Below are positions 8,116 to 14,691 of a stretch of 64,000 nucleotides of DNA, one piece after another. The first letter of the stretch is position 1. The number at the start of each line of letters is the position of its first letter. Under the pieces are notes generated by a model, which did no database searches, had not been told where the DNA came from, and worked only from the letters and a program-made list of their open reading frames with translations. Where the stretch lies: contig NZ_KK073874.1 in the NCBI RefSeq assembly GCF_000585375.1, positions 2,728,001 to 2,792,000 of the forward strand, read 5' to 3'. The stretch comes from Cryptosporangium arvum DSM 44712 (lineage in GTDB: Bacteria > Actinomycetota > Actinomycetes > Mycobacteriales > Cryptosporangiaceae). A program made the translations under genes and the position numbers.

Positions 8116-8985
8116 GTGCTGACCGGGCGCGGCAAGCGCGACCGGAAGGGGCCGCAACTGCCGGGTTCGGTGGCGCCCGGGACCACCGACGAAGGGTCGG
8201 ACCTCGTCACGCTGGACCCGTCCGGCACCGGGCCGGATCCGGCGGTGCGGGCCCGGGCCCGGCAGATCGCGGCGCGGCTGTCGCTGCGGCGTCCGCGCCG
8301 GGACCCGCGGCGGCACCGGGGCGTCGGTGACCTGGCGTCGCTGCCGTACCGCGACGGCTCCGCCGACCTGGACCTGGACCGCACGCTCGACGCGCTGATC
8401 GGCGACCCCGGCGGGGCCGACGACGCGTCCGGCGTCGACCGGCGCATCATCGTGCGCGAACGGGTGCGGACCCGGCGGTCGGTCGTGCTCGTCGTCGACG
8501 TGTCGGGGTCGATGAAGGGTGAGCGCATCCGGACCGCCGCGGCCACCGTGGGCGCGGTCGCCGGTGAACTCGCCGACGACGACCTCGCGGTGATCGCGTT
8601 CTGGTCGGACGCGGCCGTGCTGCATCCGCTCGGCCGCCCGGCGCGCCCGGTCGACCTGCTCGATCTGCTGCTGTCCGTGCCGGCGAGGGGACTGACGAAC
8701 GTCGGGTTCCCGCTGCAGCTGGCCGCACGCGAGCTGGCTCGGGTACCGGCCCGGGACGCCCGGGTGCTGCTGCTCTCGGACTGCGTGCACAACGCCGGGC
8801 CCGATCCCCGGCCGACGGCCGCCCGGCTGCCGCGGCTGGACGTGCTGCTCGACGTCGGCACGCCGCCGGGGGAGCACGACCTGGAGCTCGGCCGGGACCT
8901 GGCGCACGCCGGACGCGGCCGGCTCCGCCCGATCCACTCCCACCGGGACGTCGCGCCCGCGCTGACGTCGATCTTCGGGTCCTAG
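8116..8985 (+). CDS. VWA-domain protein, partner of MoxR; start uncertain
   Basis: From the GTG at 8116 this is 289 residues. The von Willebrand A domain occupies the C-terminal half; the MIDAS motif DVSGS is at residues 128-132 and LLLSDC supplies a later MIDAS segment. Upstream the same frame stays open and coding-like back to 7975 (Lys/Arg-rich residues such as RGKPLKRKPKQLDEEP) but has no ATG, GTG or TTG. The frame then meets the MoxR stop TGA at 7972-7974. A TTG at 7971 overlapping that stop lies in another frame. So the natural start may be lost to an indel in 7971-8040, or the TGA may be read through. The protein resembles CoxE-like MoxR partners. The next gene starts 1 base after the stop. 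Confidence 0.82.
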   Translation: MLTGRGKRDRKGPQLPGSVAPGTTDEGSDLVTLDPSGTGPDPAVRARARQIAARLSLRRPRRDPRRHRGVGDLASLPYRDGSADLDLDRTLDALIGDPGGADDASGVDRRIIVRERVRTRRSVVLVVDVSGSMKGERIRTAAATVGAVAGELADDDLAVIAFWSDAAVLHPLGRPARPVDLLDLLLSVPARGLTNVGFPLQLAARELARVPARDARVLLLSDCVHNAGPDPRPTAARLPRLDVLLDVGTPPGEHDLELGRDLAHAGRGRLRPIHSHRDVAPALTSIFGS

Positions 8986-8986
8986 C

Positions 8987-10885
8987 GTGCCGACGCTCGC
9001 GACCGGGTTGCGGCTGGGTCGGCTGACCCTCCGCAACCGGGTCGTGTTCTCGGCGCACCTGACCAACTTCGCGGTCGACGGGGCGGTGACCGATCAGCAC
9101 GTCGCCTACTACGCGGCCCGGGCGGCGGGCGGGGCCGGGCTGATCGTCACCGAGGAGCACACCGTGCACCCCTCGGACCGGCCCTACCAGAAGATGATCC
9201 GGGGCTACCGGCGCCAGCCGGGCTACCGGGCGCTGACCACCGCCGTGCATACCGCCGGTGCCGCGGTGTTCGCGCAGCTCAACCACAACGGTGGACAGTC
9301 GTCGGGGCTGTACACACGGCAGCCGGTACTCGCGCCGAGCCCCGTACCGGACGCTCTGTTCCGCGAGGTACCAGCCGCGCTGACGACCACGCAGATCGCC
9401 GAGATCGTGGCCGGCTACGCGGCGACGGCGGCACGGTGCGTCGAGGGCGGGTTCGACGGGGTCGAGCTGCAGGCGTCGCACTCGTCGCTGATCCGGCAGT
9501 TCCTGTCCGGCGCGACGAACCACCGCACCGACGTCTACCGGGAGCGGTTCCGCTTCCTGGGCGAGGTGATCGCGGCGGTGCGTGCGGCGATCGGGCCGTC
9601 GCCGGTGCTGGGTGTGCGGCTCGGCGGCGACGAGATGATCGAGGCCGGGATCACCGTGGACGAGGCGGTGGCGACGGCCCGGGCGGTCGAGGCGACCGGT
9701 CAGGTGGACTACCTGAACACCTCGATCGGGGTGGCGACCGAGACGCTCTTCCTGATCCAGGCGAGCATGCGGGTGCCGCCGCGGTACGCACTGCACATCC
9801 CGGCCGCGCTGCGGGCGGCGGTGTCGCTTCCGGTCGTCGGCGTGGGTCGGTTCAAGAGCCTGGCCCAGGCCGAGAAGGCGTTGCAGGAGGGCGCCGCGGA
9901 CCTGATCGGCGCGGTGCGGGCGCAGATCGCGGACCCGGACTGGGCGCGCGGGGGAGCGCGGACCTGCCTGTCGTGCAACCAGGAGTGCGTGGGGCGGGTC
10001 GGCTTCAACCGCTGGATCGGCTGCGTCGTGAACCCCGCCGCCGGCCACGAGGCCGTGCCCGTGGCGGCGCCCCGGCGTCGGCAGCGGGTGGTGGTCGTCG
10101 GGGGTGGGCCGGCCGGGATGCGTGCGGCGGTCACCGCGGCCGAGCGTGGGCACGCGGTGACGCTGTACGAGCGGTCGGAGCAGCTCGGCGGCGTGGTGCC
10201 GCTGGCCGCGTCGGTGCCGAGCCGGGCCGAGTTCGCCGAGCTGACCCGGTCGCTGGCGGCGGCGGTCTCCCGGGCGGGGGTCGCGGTGCGTCTCGGTGTC
10301 GCGGCGACCGCGGAGACCCTGCTGACGGTGGCCCCGGACGCGGTCGTGCTCGCGACCGGCGCGCGGCCGGTGCGGCCCCCGTGGGGCGCTTCGCCCCGGG
10401 TGGTCGACGTCCGGCTGGTGCTGTCGGGGCGCGTGGCGCCGTCCGGGAACGTGCTCGTCTACGACGAACTCGGGTTCCACGAGGGCACGTCGGTGGCCGA
10501 ACTGCTCGCCGACCGGGGGTGCCGGGTGGAGATCGCCACGCCCGGGATGATCGTCGGGCAGGACCTGGGCCCGACGCTGGACCTGGAGCTCTGGACGATC
10601 GCGGCGCACGCGCGCGGAGTGGTGTGCACGCCCGACGTCACGGTGTCCGCGGCCGAGGACGAGGGAGAGCGGCTGCGTGTCGTGCTCGCGCACCACCCGA
10701 CCGGGACGCGGCGCACCCGGACCGTGGACTGGGTCGTGACGTCCGTGCACCCGCGCGCCGACGACACGCTCTGGCACGAACTGCGCGGCGCGCCCTTCCC
10801 GGTGCACCGGATCGGCGACTGCCTGGCCCCTCGCCGCGCCCACGCCGCCGTCCTGGAGGGCGAGCGCGTGGCGGCGGCGCTGTGA
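8987..10885 (+). CDS. Mycofactocin-system FadH/OYE-type oxidoreductase 2
   Basis: A 632-residue paralogue of the enzyme after mftC, with the same order: FMN barrel (RLTLRNRVVFSAHLTNFA near the start, AYYAARAAGGAGLIVTEEH), 4Fe-4S motif C327, C330, C334 and C346 (C-x2-C-x3-C-x11-C), then a dinucleotide-binding domain (VVVVGGGPAG at about 369). The barrel region HTVHPSDRPYQ matches the family. It starts with GTG one base after the VWA stop and its own stop overlaps the next start (GTGA), so it is tightly coupled to its neighbours. Electron partner and substrate are unknown; an ETF-like domain gene follows at once. Confidence 0.86.
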   Translation: MPTLATGLRLGRLTLRNRVVFSAHLTNFAVDGAVTDQHVAYYAARAAGGAGLIVTEEHTVHPSDRPYQKMIRGYRRQPGYRALTTAVHTAGAAVFAQLNHNGGQSSGLYTRQPVLAPSPVPDALFREVPAALTTTQIAEIVAGYAATAARCVEGGFDGVELQASHSSLIRQFLSGATNHRTDVYRERFRFLGEVIAAVRAAIGPSPVLGVRLGGDEMIEAGITVDEAVATARAVEATGQVDYLNTSIGVATETLFLIQASMRVPPRYALHIPAALRAAVSLPVVGVGRFKSLAQAEKALQEGAADLIGAVRAQIADPDWARGGARTCLSCNQECVGRVGFNRWIGCVVNPAAGHEAVPVAAPRRRQRVVVVGGGPAGMRAAVTAAERGHAVTLYERSEQLGGVVPLAASVPSRAEFAELTRSLAAAVSRAGVAVRLGVAATAETLLTVAPDAVVLATGARPVRPPWGASPRVVDVRLVLSGRVAPSGNVLVYDELGFHEGTSVAELLADRGCRVEIATPGMIVGQDLGPTLDLELWTIAAHARGVVCTPDVTVSAAEDEGERLRVVLAHHPTGTRRTRTVDWVVTSVHPRADDTLWHELRGAPFPVHRIGDCLAPRRAHAAVLEGERVAAAL

Positions 10886-11433
10886 GCCTCGGCCGGGCCC
10901 GGGTGGTGGTCGGCGCCGGAGGCGGGCTGCTGGGCGGCTCACCCGGCGTGGTGCGTGCTCTGCTCGCGGACGTGGCCGGCGCGCTCGGGGGAGAGGTGGG
11001 CGCGACGCGTGCGCTCGTGGACGCGGGCTGGTTCGGGCCCGAGCGGCTCGTCGGTGTCTCCGGCGTCACGATCGGCCCGGTGCTCTACCTCGGGTTCGGG
11101 GTGGCCGGAACCGTGTTCCACGAGATCGGCCACCCGGCCCACGTGATCGGCGTGAACACCGACCCGGGTGCCCCGCTGCTGGTCCGCGCCACGCTGCCGC
11201 TGTGCACCGACGCCACCGCGCTCCTCACCGAACTGGCCCCGCGTCTGCGCGGCCGCACCTGGGCGGACATCCGCTCGCCCGACGTCGACCGGAGCCGACC
11301 GGGCGGAACCGTGCCCGAGCGGTTGCGGACGCTGACCGGGGTGCCCGCCGGGCCGGTACGGCCCGTCCCACCGCTGAGCGCGGAGCAGGCCGCCACCGCG
11401 CTCCTGGCCTACCTGGAAGAATGCTGCGGATGA
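10882..11433 (+). CDS. Stand-alone ETF alpha C-terminal FAD-domain protein
   Basis: A 183-residue protein that aligns by eye with only the FAD-binding C-terminal domain of electron transfer flavoprotein alpha. Recognisable pieces are GAGGGLLG, EVGATRALVDAGW, VGVSGVTIGPVLYLGFGVAGT and VIGVNTDPGAPLL. The usual N-terminal ETF-alpha domain and a beta subunit are missing from this locus. GTG start overlaps the upstream flavoenzyme stop, and its own stop overlaps the mftE start. ETF proteins carry electrons from dehydrogenases to the quinone pool. Here it probably takes electrons from the adjacent OYE-type flavoenzyme or MFT chemistry; this is inference. Canonical HLAGM is replaced by FHEIG. Confidence 0.82.
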   Translation: MSLGRARVVVGAGGGLLGGSPGVVRALLADVAGALGGEVGATRALVDAGWFGPERLVGVSGVTIGPVLYLGFGVAGTVFHEIGHPAHVIGVNTDPGAPLLVRATLPLCTDATALLTELAPRLRGRTWADIRSPDVDRSRPGGTVPERLRTLTGVPAGPVRPVPPLSAEQAATALLAYLEECCG

Positions 11434-12107
11434 GCGAACTGGCCGACCGCGTGTGGCCGGAGATCACCGGCGCGGGTGTGCTGGCGATCCCGGTGGGGTC
11501 GACGGAGCAGCACGGCCCTCATCTCCCGTTCTCCACCGACACCGACATCGCCGTCGCGCTCGCCCGGGCGCTGGCCGCGCGCCGCGCCGACGTGCTGGTC
11601 GCGCCGGCGATGCCGTACGGGTCGTCGGGGGAGCACCAGGGTTTCCCCGGCACCCTCTCGATCGGACCGTCGGCCATCGAGACCGTGCTGCTCGAACTCG
11701 GACGCTCGGCCACCGAGACGTTCGGGCGCATCCTGTTCGTCTCCGGCCACGGCGGCAACGCGATACCGGTCAACCGGGCCGTCCGGCGGCTGCGCAGCGA
11801 GGGCCGCGACGCGCTGGCCTGGGCGCCGCGCTGGCGCGGGGACGCCCACGCGGGGCGCACCGAGACGTCGGTGCAGCTCGCGCTGGACCCCTCCCGGGTG
11901 CGGCTGGACCGGGCCGCCCCGGGCAACACCGCAGCGCTGAGCGAACTGCTGCCGGTGATGCGTGAGCAGGGGCTCCGGCCGGTCACCGAGAACGGCGTGC
12001 TGGGCGATCCGTCCGGCGCCGACGCCGACGAGGGCGCGCGCTTGCTCACCGAGGCCACCGACGACCTGGCGACGACGGTGTCCCGGTGGCTGGGGGAAGA
12101 CGCGTAG
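11430..12107 (+). CDS. mftE: Mycofactocin peptidase MftE (creatininase family)
   Basis: A 225-residue creatininase-type metallopeptidase. MftE cleaves the modified MftA to free the Val-Tyr-derived core. The metal-site motif STEQHGPHLPFSTDTD (E26, H28, D37) and the SGHGGN segment are present, as is HAGRTETS further on. The ATG at 11430 overlaps the stop of the ETF-like gene (ATGA); an in-frame ATG three codons earlier is a less likely start. Length is close to other MftE proteins. In other clusters mftE follows mftD; here it is separated from mftC by seven genes and mftD is not seen. Confidence 0.95.
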   Translation: MSELADRVWPEITGAGVLAIPVGSTEQHGPHLPFSTDTDIAVALARALAARRADVLVAPAMPYGSSGEHQGFPGTLSIGPSAIETVLLELGRSATETFGRILFVSGHGGNAIPVNRAVRRLRSEGRDALAWAPRWRGDAHAGRTETSVQLALDPSRVRLDRAAPGNTAALSELLPVMREQGLRPVTENGVLGDPSGADADEGARLLTEATDDLATTVSRWLGEDA

Positions 12108-12134
12108 CAACCTTTCGGCCCACGGCGGCGTACT
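12107..12134 (+). promoter_or_regulatory. ECF-type promoter upstream of the SigE-family sigma gene
   Basis: GCAACC at 12107-12112 and CGTACT at 12129-12134 are spaced by exactly 16 bases. This matches the -35/-10 pattern (AAC and CGT cores) of actinobacterial ECF promoters. Transcription would start near 12141, giving a short leader that contains GGAAGGAG (12146-12153) before the GTG at 12160. The simplest reading is positive autoregulation of the sigma gene. The -35 element overlaps the last base of the mftE stop codon. Confidence 0.7.
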
Positions 12135-12159
12135 TGGTGGGCGACGGAAGGAGTTGCCC

Positions 12160-12687
12160 GTGCGCGGGAAACCGCAAGCCTTCGCCGGACTGGAAGAGTT
12201 CGTCGCCGACCGTGGTGACGCTCTGCTGGCGACGGCGATCCTCCTGGCCGGCGGCCGGGACGCCGGCCAGGACCTGCTCCAGGCCGCCATCGAGCGCGCG
12301 ATGCGCCGCTGGCACACGATCGACGGCGACCCCGAGGGGTACGTGCGCCGGATCCTGTACCACCTCGCGGTCGACAGCTGGCGACGCCGGAGCCGGCGTC
12401 CCGAGGTGCTCACCGCGGTGGACACCGAGGCGGTCCCGGACGCGACCGCGACGCTCGACCTGCGTGACGCGCTGATCCGCGCGCTGGCGCAACTGCCGCC
12501 GAAGCAGCGGGCGGTGCTGGTGCTCCGGTTCTTCGAGCACCTGACCGAGGCCGAGGCCGCCGAGCGGCTGGGTTGCTCGATCGGCACGGTGAAGTCCGCG
12601 ACGTCACGCGGGCTGGCCCGGTTACGAGAACTCACGAACGACTGGGCCGCCGAGCGGCCCCGCACCACGAACGGAGCACGGGCATGA
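12160..12687 (+). CDS. SigE-family ECF RNA polymerase sigma factor
   Basis: A 175-residue sigma factor of the short Streptomyces SigE-like family. Region 2 lies at about 10-80 (FVADRGDALLATAILLAGGRD, split by helices; RRWHTIDGDPEGYVRRIL) and region 4 at about 110-165 (LPPKQRAVLVLRFFEHLTEAEAA, then GCSIGTVKSATSRGL, the recognition helix). The GTG at 12160 is chosen because GGAAGGAG lies six bases upstream; TTG at 12154 is possible. The next gene overlaps by ATGA, so sigma and a membrane partner are co-translated. Which stress it senses is not visible. Confidence 0.88.
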   Translation: MRGKPQAFAGLEEFVADRGDALLATAILLAGGRDAGQDLLQAAIERAMRRWHTIDGDPEGYVRRILYHLAVDSWRRRSRRPEVLTAVDTEAVPDATATLDLRDALIRALAQLPPKQRAVLVLRFFEHLTEAEAAERLGCSIGTVKSATSRGLARLRELTNDWAAERPRTTNGARA

Positions 12688-13547
12688 GGCTGGACGAGGA
12701 GCTGTCGTTCGCGATGCGGTCCCGGGTCGCGGGCGAGCGGCTGGACGGTGCGGCGCTGGTGGCGGCGGCCGAGCGGGCCCACCGCCGGCGGCGCACCGCG
12801 CGCCGGGGCGCGGTGTTCGCGGCGGGAGGTCTCACGCTGGCCGCGGCGGTGACCGGGGTCGTCGCGCTGTCCGGAACCCCGACGGCGGTGACGCCGACCG
12901 CACCGCCGCCGGCCGAGGTGGCGGTGCGGCCGGTCAGCTACGTGGTGGCGCGGGCCAGCGACGCGATCGACCGGAACAAGTCGAAGGTCACGTACGTGCG
13001 GACGCACACCACCGCGAACGGCGAGACCCGCGACGAGGAGGAGTGGTGGGACGGCGCGACCGGCGACTGGCGCCGCCACGGCGACGGCGTCGACGCGGCG
13101 ATCACGACCGACGGGACACGGGACAAGTTCCTGGTGATCGACCACACCACCCGGACCTGGTGGGCGGTCACGTACCCGGCGACCGACCAGCAGGGGAGCT
13201 GGTCGAAGCAGGACGTCCAGGCCGCGCTGCAGGAGAAGGGGAAGTTCGTCCTGGTCGGCGAGGAGTCGCTGGACGGCCGCGCGACCCTGCACCTGCGAGC
13301 CGACCCGGCCAAGCGCGACCGGACGGAGCTCGACCTCTGGGTCGACGCGTCGACCTACGACCTGGTGCGGACGGTGAGCCGGTTGAAGCCGTCGGGAACT
13401 CCGGACGTGATCGTGAGCACGTACGACTACACGTTCGTTCCGCGCTCGGCCGAGGAGCTGGAGCGGTTCCGGCTGGAGCCACCCGCCGACTACCGCCGCG
13501 ACCAGTCGGACGCCCCCCAGAAGTCCGGCGTCGAACCGGCGAAGTAG
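12684..13547 (+). CDS. Membrane-anchored partner of the ECF sigma factor (hypothetical)
   Basis: A 287-residue protein with a cytoplasmic N-terminus (about 1-45), one membrane segment at about 46-65 (AVFAAGGLTLAAAVTGVVAL) and an outside domain. The layout is that of sigma-linked membrane proteins such as the CU044_5270-like family found again at 59343-62238. The outside part has repeated beta-type phrases (KVTYVRTHTTANGET, LHLRADPAK, TELDLWVDAST) that recall LolA-like lipoprotein-binding folds. Start overlaps the sigma gene by ATGA. A role as anti-sigma or sensor is inferred from position and topology; no zinc motif is seen. Confidence 0.75.
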   Translation: MRLDEELSFAMRSRVAGERLDGAALVAAAERAHRRRRTARRGAVFAAGGLTLAAAVTGVVALSGTPTAVTPTAPPPAEVAVRPVSYVVARASDAIDRNKSKVTYVRTHTTANGETRDEEEWWDGATGDWRRHGDGVDAAITTDGTRDKFLVIDHTTRTWWAVTYPATDQQGSWSKQDVQAALQEKGKFVLVGEESLDGRATLHLRADPAKRDRTELDLWVDASTYDLVRTVSRLKPSGTPDVIVSTYDYTFVPRSAEELERFRLEPPADYRRDQSDAPQKSGVEPAK

Positions 13548-13633
13548 CGCGGTGCTCGAGATGCGGGGTGCCCCGGGCGGTGATCTGATGTCGGAGAAGG
13601 TCAGATACGACCGTTCCGAGTGAAGGGGGAACT

Positions 13634-13990
13634 ATGGCCACGGGTGTCGCTTCGGTATGGGTTCCGGTGGACGACATGGAGCGGGCCGTCGGGTTCTACC
13701 GCGACGTGCTCGGCCTGGAGCTGACCGACCAGCAACCGCAGTGGAGCGAGCTCGACGCGGGCGGCCTGCGGATCGGGCTCAACGCCCGAGAGGGCGTGTC
13801 CCAGCACGCCGACGGCGGCGCGGTGATCAGCTTCCGCCCGGACGACGACCTGGAGTCCGAGGTGGATCGCCTGCGCGGCGCCGGGGTGCGGTTCACCGGC
13901 GACATCAGCGACCACGAGTGGGGCCGGATCGTGCCGTTCAAGGACAGCGAAGGCAACGATCTGCAGCTGTACGCACCGCCGAAGAACTGA
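13634..13990 (+). CDS. VOC-family (glyoxalase-fold) protein
   Basis: A 118-residue vicinal-oxygen-chelate protein. Two beta-alpha-beta-beta-beta modules are visible: ASVWVPVDDMERAVGFYRDV in the first and a second ending KDSEGNDLQLYAPP, a typical end of these proteins with the metal-binding Glu/Gln position. A GAAGGGGGAAC Shine-Dalgarno precedes the ATG. Members include glyoxalases, dioxygenases and antibiotic-binding proteins; nothing here picks one. Its last 53 bases overlap the convergent DedA gene. Confidence 0.85.
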   Translation: MATGVASVWVPVDDMERAVGFYRDVLGLELTDQQPQWSELDAGGLRIGLNAREGVSQHADGGAVISFRPDDDLESEVDRLRGAGVRFTGDISDHEWGRIVPFKDSEGNDLQLYAPPKN

Positions 13991-14606
13991 TTACCGCCGT
14001 CCTGCCGCCGGTTCGCCGGCGGCGGGACACCGCGGCGAGAACGCCGGAGACGACCAGGCCCAGGCTGAGCCCGGCGATCATGCCCAGCCACGGGGTCTGC
14101 GCGAACGCGACACCGCCCACGTAGCCGAGCAGGGCCGTGACCGTCGCCCAGGCCGCGGTCGCCAACGCCGTCCAGGCGCTGAACCGCCGCAGCGGGTAGC
14201 GGCCCGCGCCGCACGCGAGCGTCACCGCGAGCCGTCCGCACGGGATGAAACGCCCGGTCAGGATCACCACGCCGGCGCCGCTGCCGAGGCTCCCGGCGGC
14301 CCGCTCGGCCAACGACGCGAGCCACCGGCCCAGCCGCCCGAGCCGGCGCGGCCGCCCGCCGCCGGCCGCGGTGGTTCCGCGCCCCAGGAGCAGCCGCCCG
14401 ATCCCGTACGCGATGTGGTCGCCGACGAACGCCCCGACCGCGGCCACGAGCACGACGACCAGGAGCACCGGCCGCCCCGAGACCGCGAACGACGAGGCGG
14501 CGATCACGGCCGACTCCGACGGCACGACGGGCGCGAACCCGTCCAGCAGCGTCAGCACGAACACCAGCGGGTAGACGACGGGCGAGGTCAGGAGCTCCAG
14601 GTGCAT
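13938..14606 (-). CDS. DedA-family membrane protein
   Basis: A 222-residue integral membrane protein of the DedA/SNARE-associated (VTT) family. The N-terminal reentrant segment with SPVVYPLVFVLTLLDGFAPVVPSE, cited here by its VVPSE motif, is followed by GDHIAYGIGR and the FIPCGRLAVTLACGAGRYPLRRF motif (F-x-P-x-x-R and G pattern). Four to five membrane segments are likely. DedA proteins take part in lipid carrier (undecaprenyl phosphate) flipping and membrane homeostasis. The gene is monocistronic by appearance and overlaps the VOC gene tail to tail. Confidence 0.88.
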   Translation of the reverse strand: MHLELLTSPVVYPLVFVLTLLDGFAPVVPSESAVIAASSFAVSGRPVLLVVVLVAAVGAFVGDHIAYGIGRLLLGRGTTAAGGGRPRRLGRLGRWLASLAERAAGSLGSGAGVVILTGRFIPCGRLAVTLACGAGRYPLRRFSAWTALATAAWATVTALLGYVGGVAFAQTPWLGMIAGLSLGLVVSGVLAAVSRRRRTGGRTAVISSSAVRTAADRCLRCP

Positions 14607-14662
14607 GACCCAAGCGTGCCGACCGGCGGGCCGCCGGTCGTCACGCTGTGCGGTCGTGCCGA

Positions 14663-14682
14663 CCTAGCCCCGGGGAGCTAGG
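14663..14682 (-). terminator. Weak hairpin after the ABC exporter operon
   Basis: CCTAGC and GCTAGG pair around a CCCC/GGGG inner stem with a bulged A. It lies 10 bases past the stop of the second ABC gene on the minus strand, with no T tract. It may end the operon, but the evidence is modest. Confidence 0.35.
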
Positions 14683-14691
14683 GGCGAACCC

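Noticed and set aside
7971-8330. A 119-residue frame starting at TTG 7971
   Set aside because: Past the first few codons its translation is unlike any protein and the VWA frame shows coding codon usage; only its start region may be the remnant of the natural VWA start.
8447-10942. An 831-codon open frame on the minus strand opposite the VWA and FadH/OYE 2 genes
   Set aside because: Its translation is Arg/Pro/His-rich without family motifs, as expected for the antisense of GC-rich genes; the plus strand encodes recognised domains throughout.
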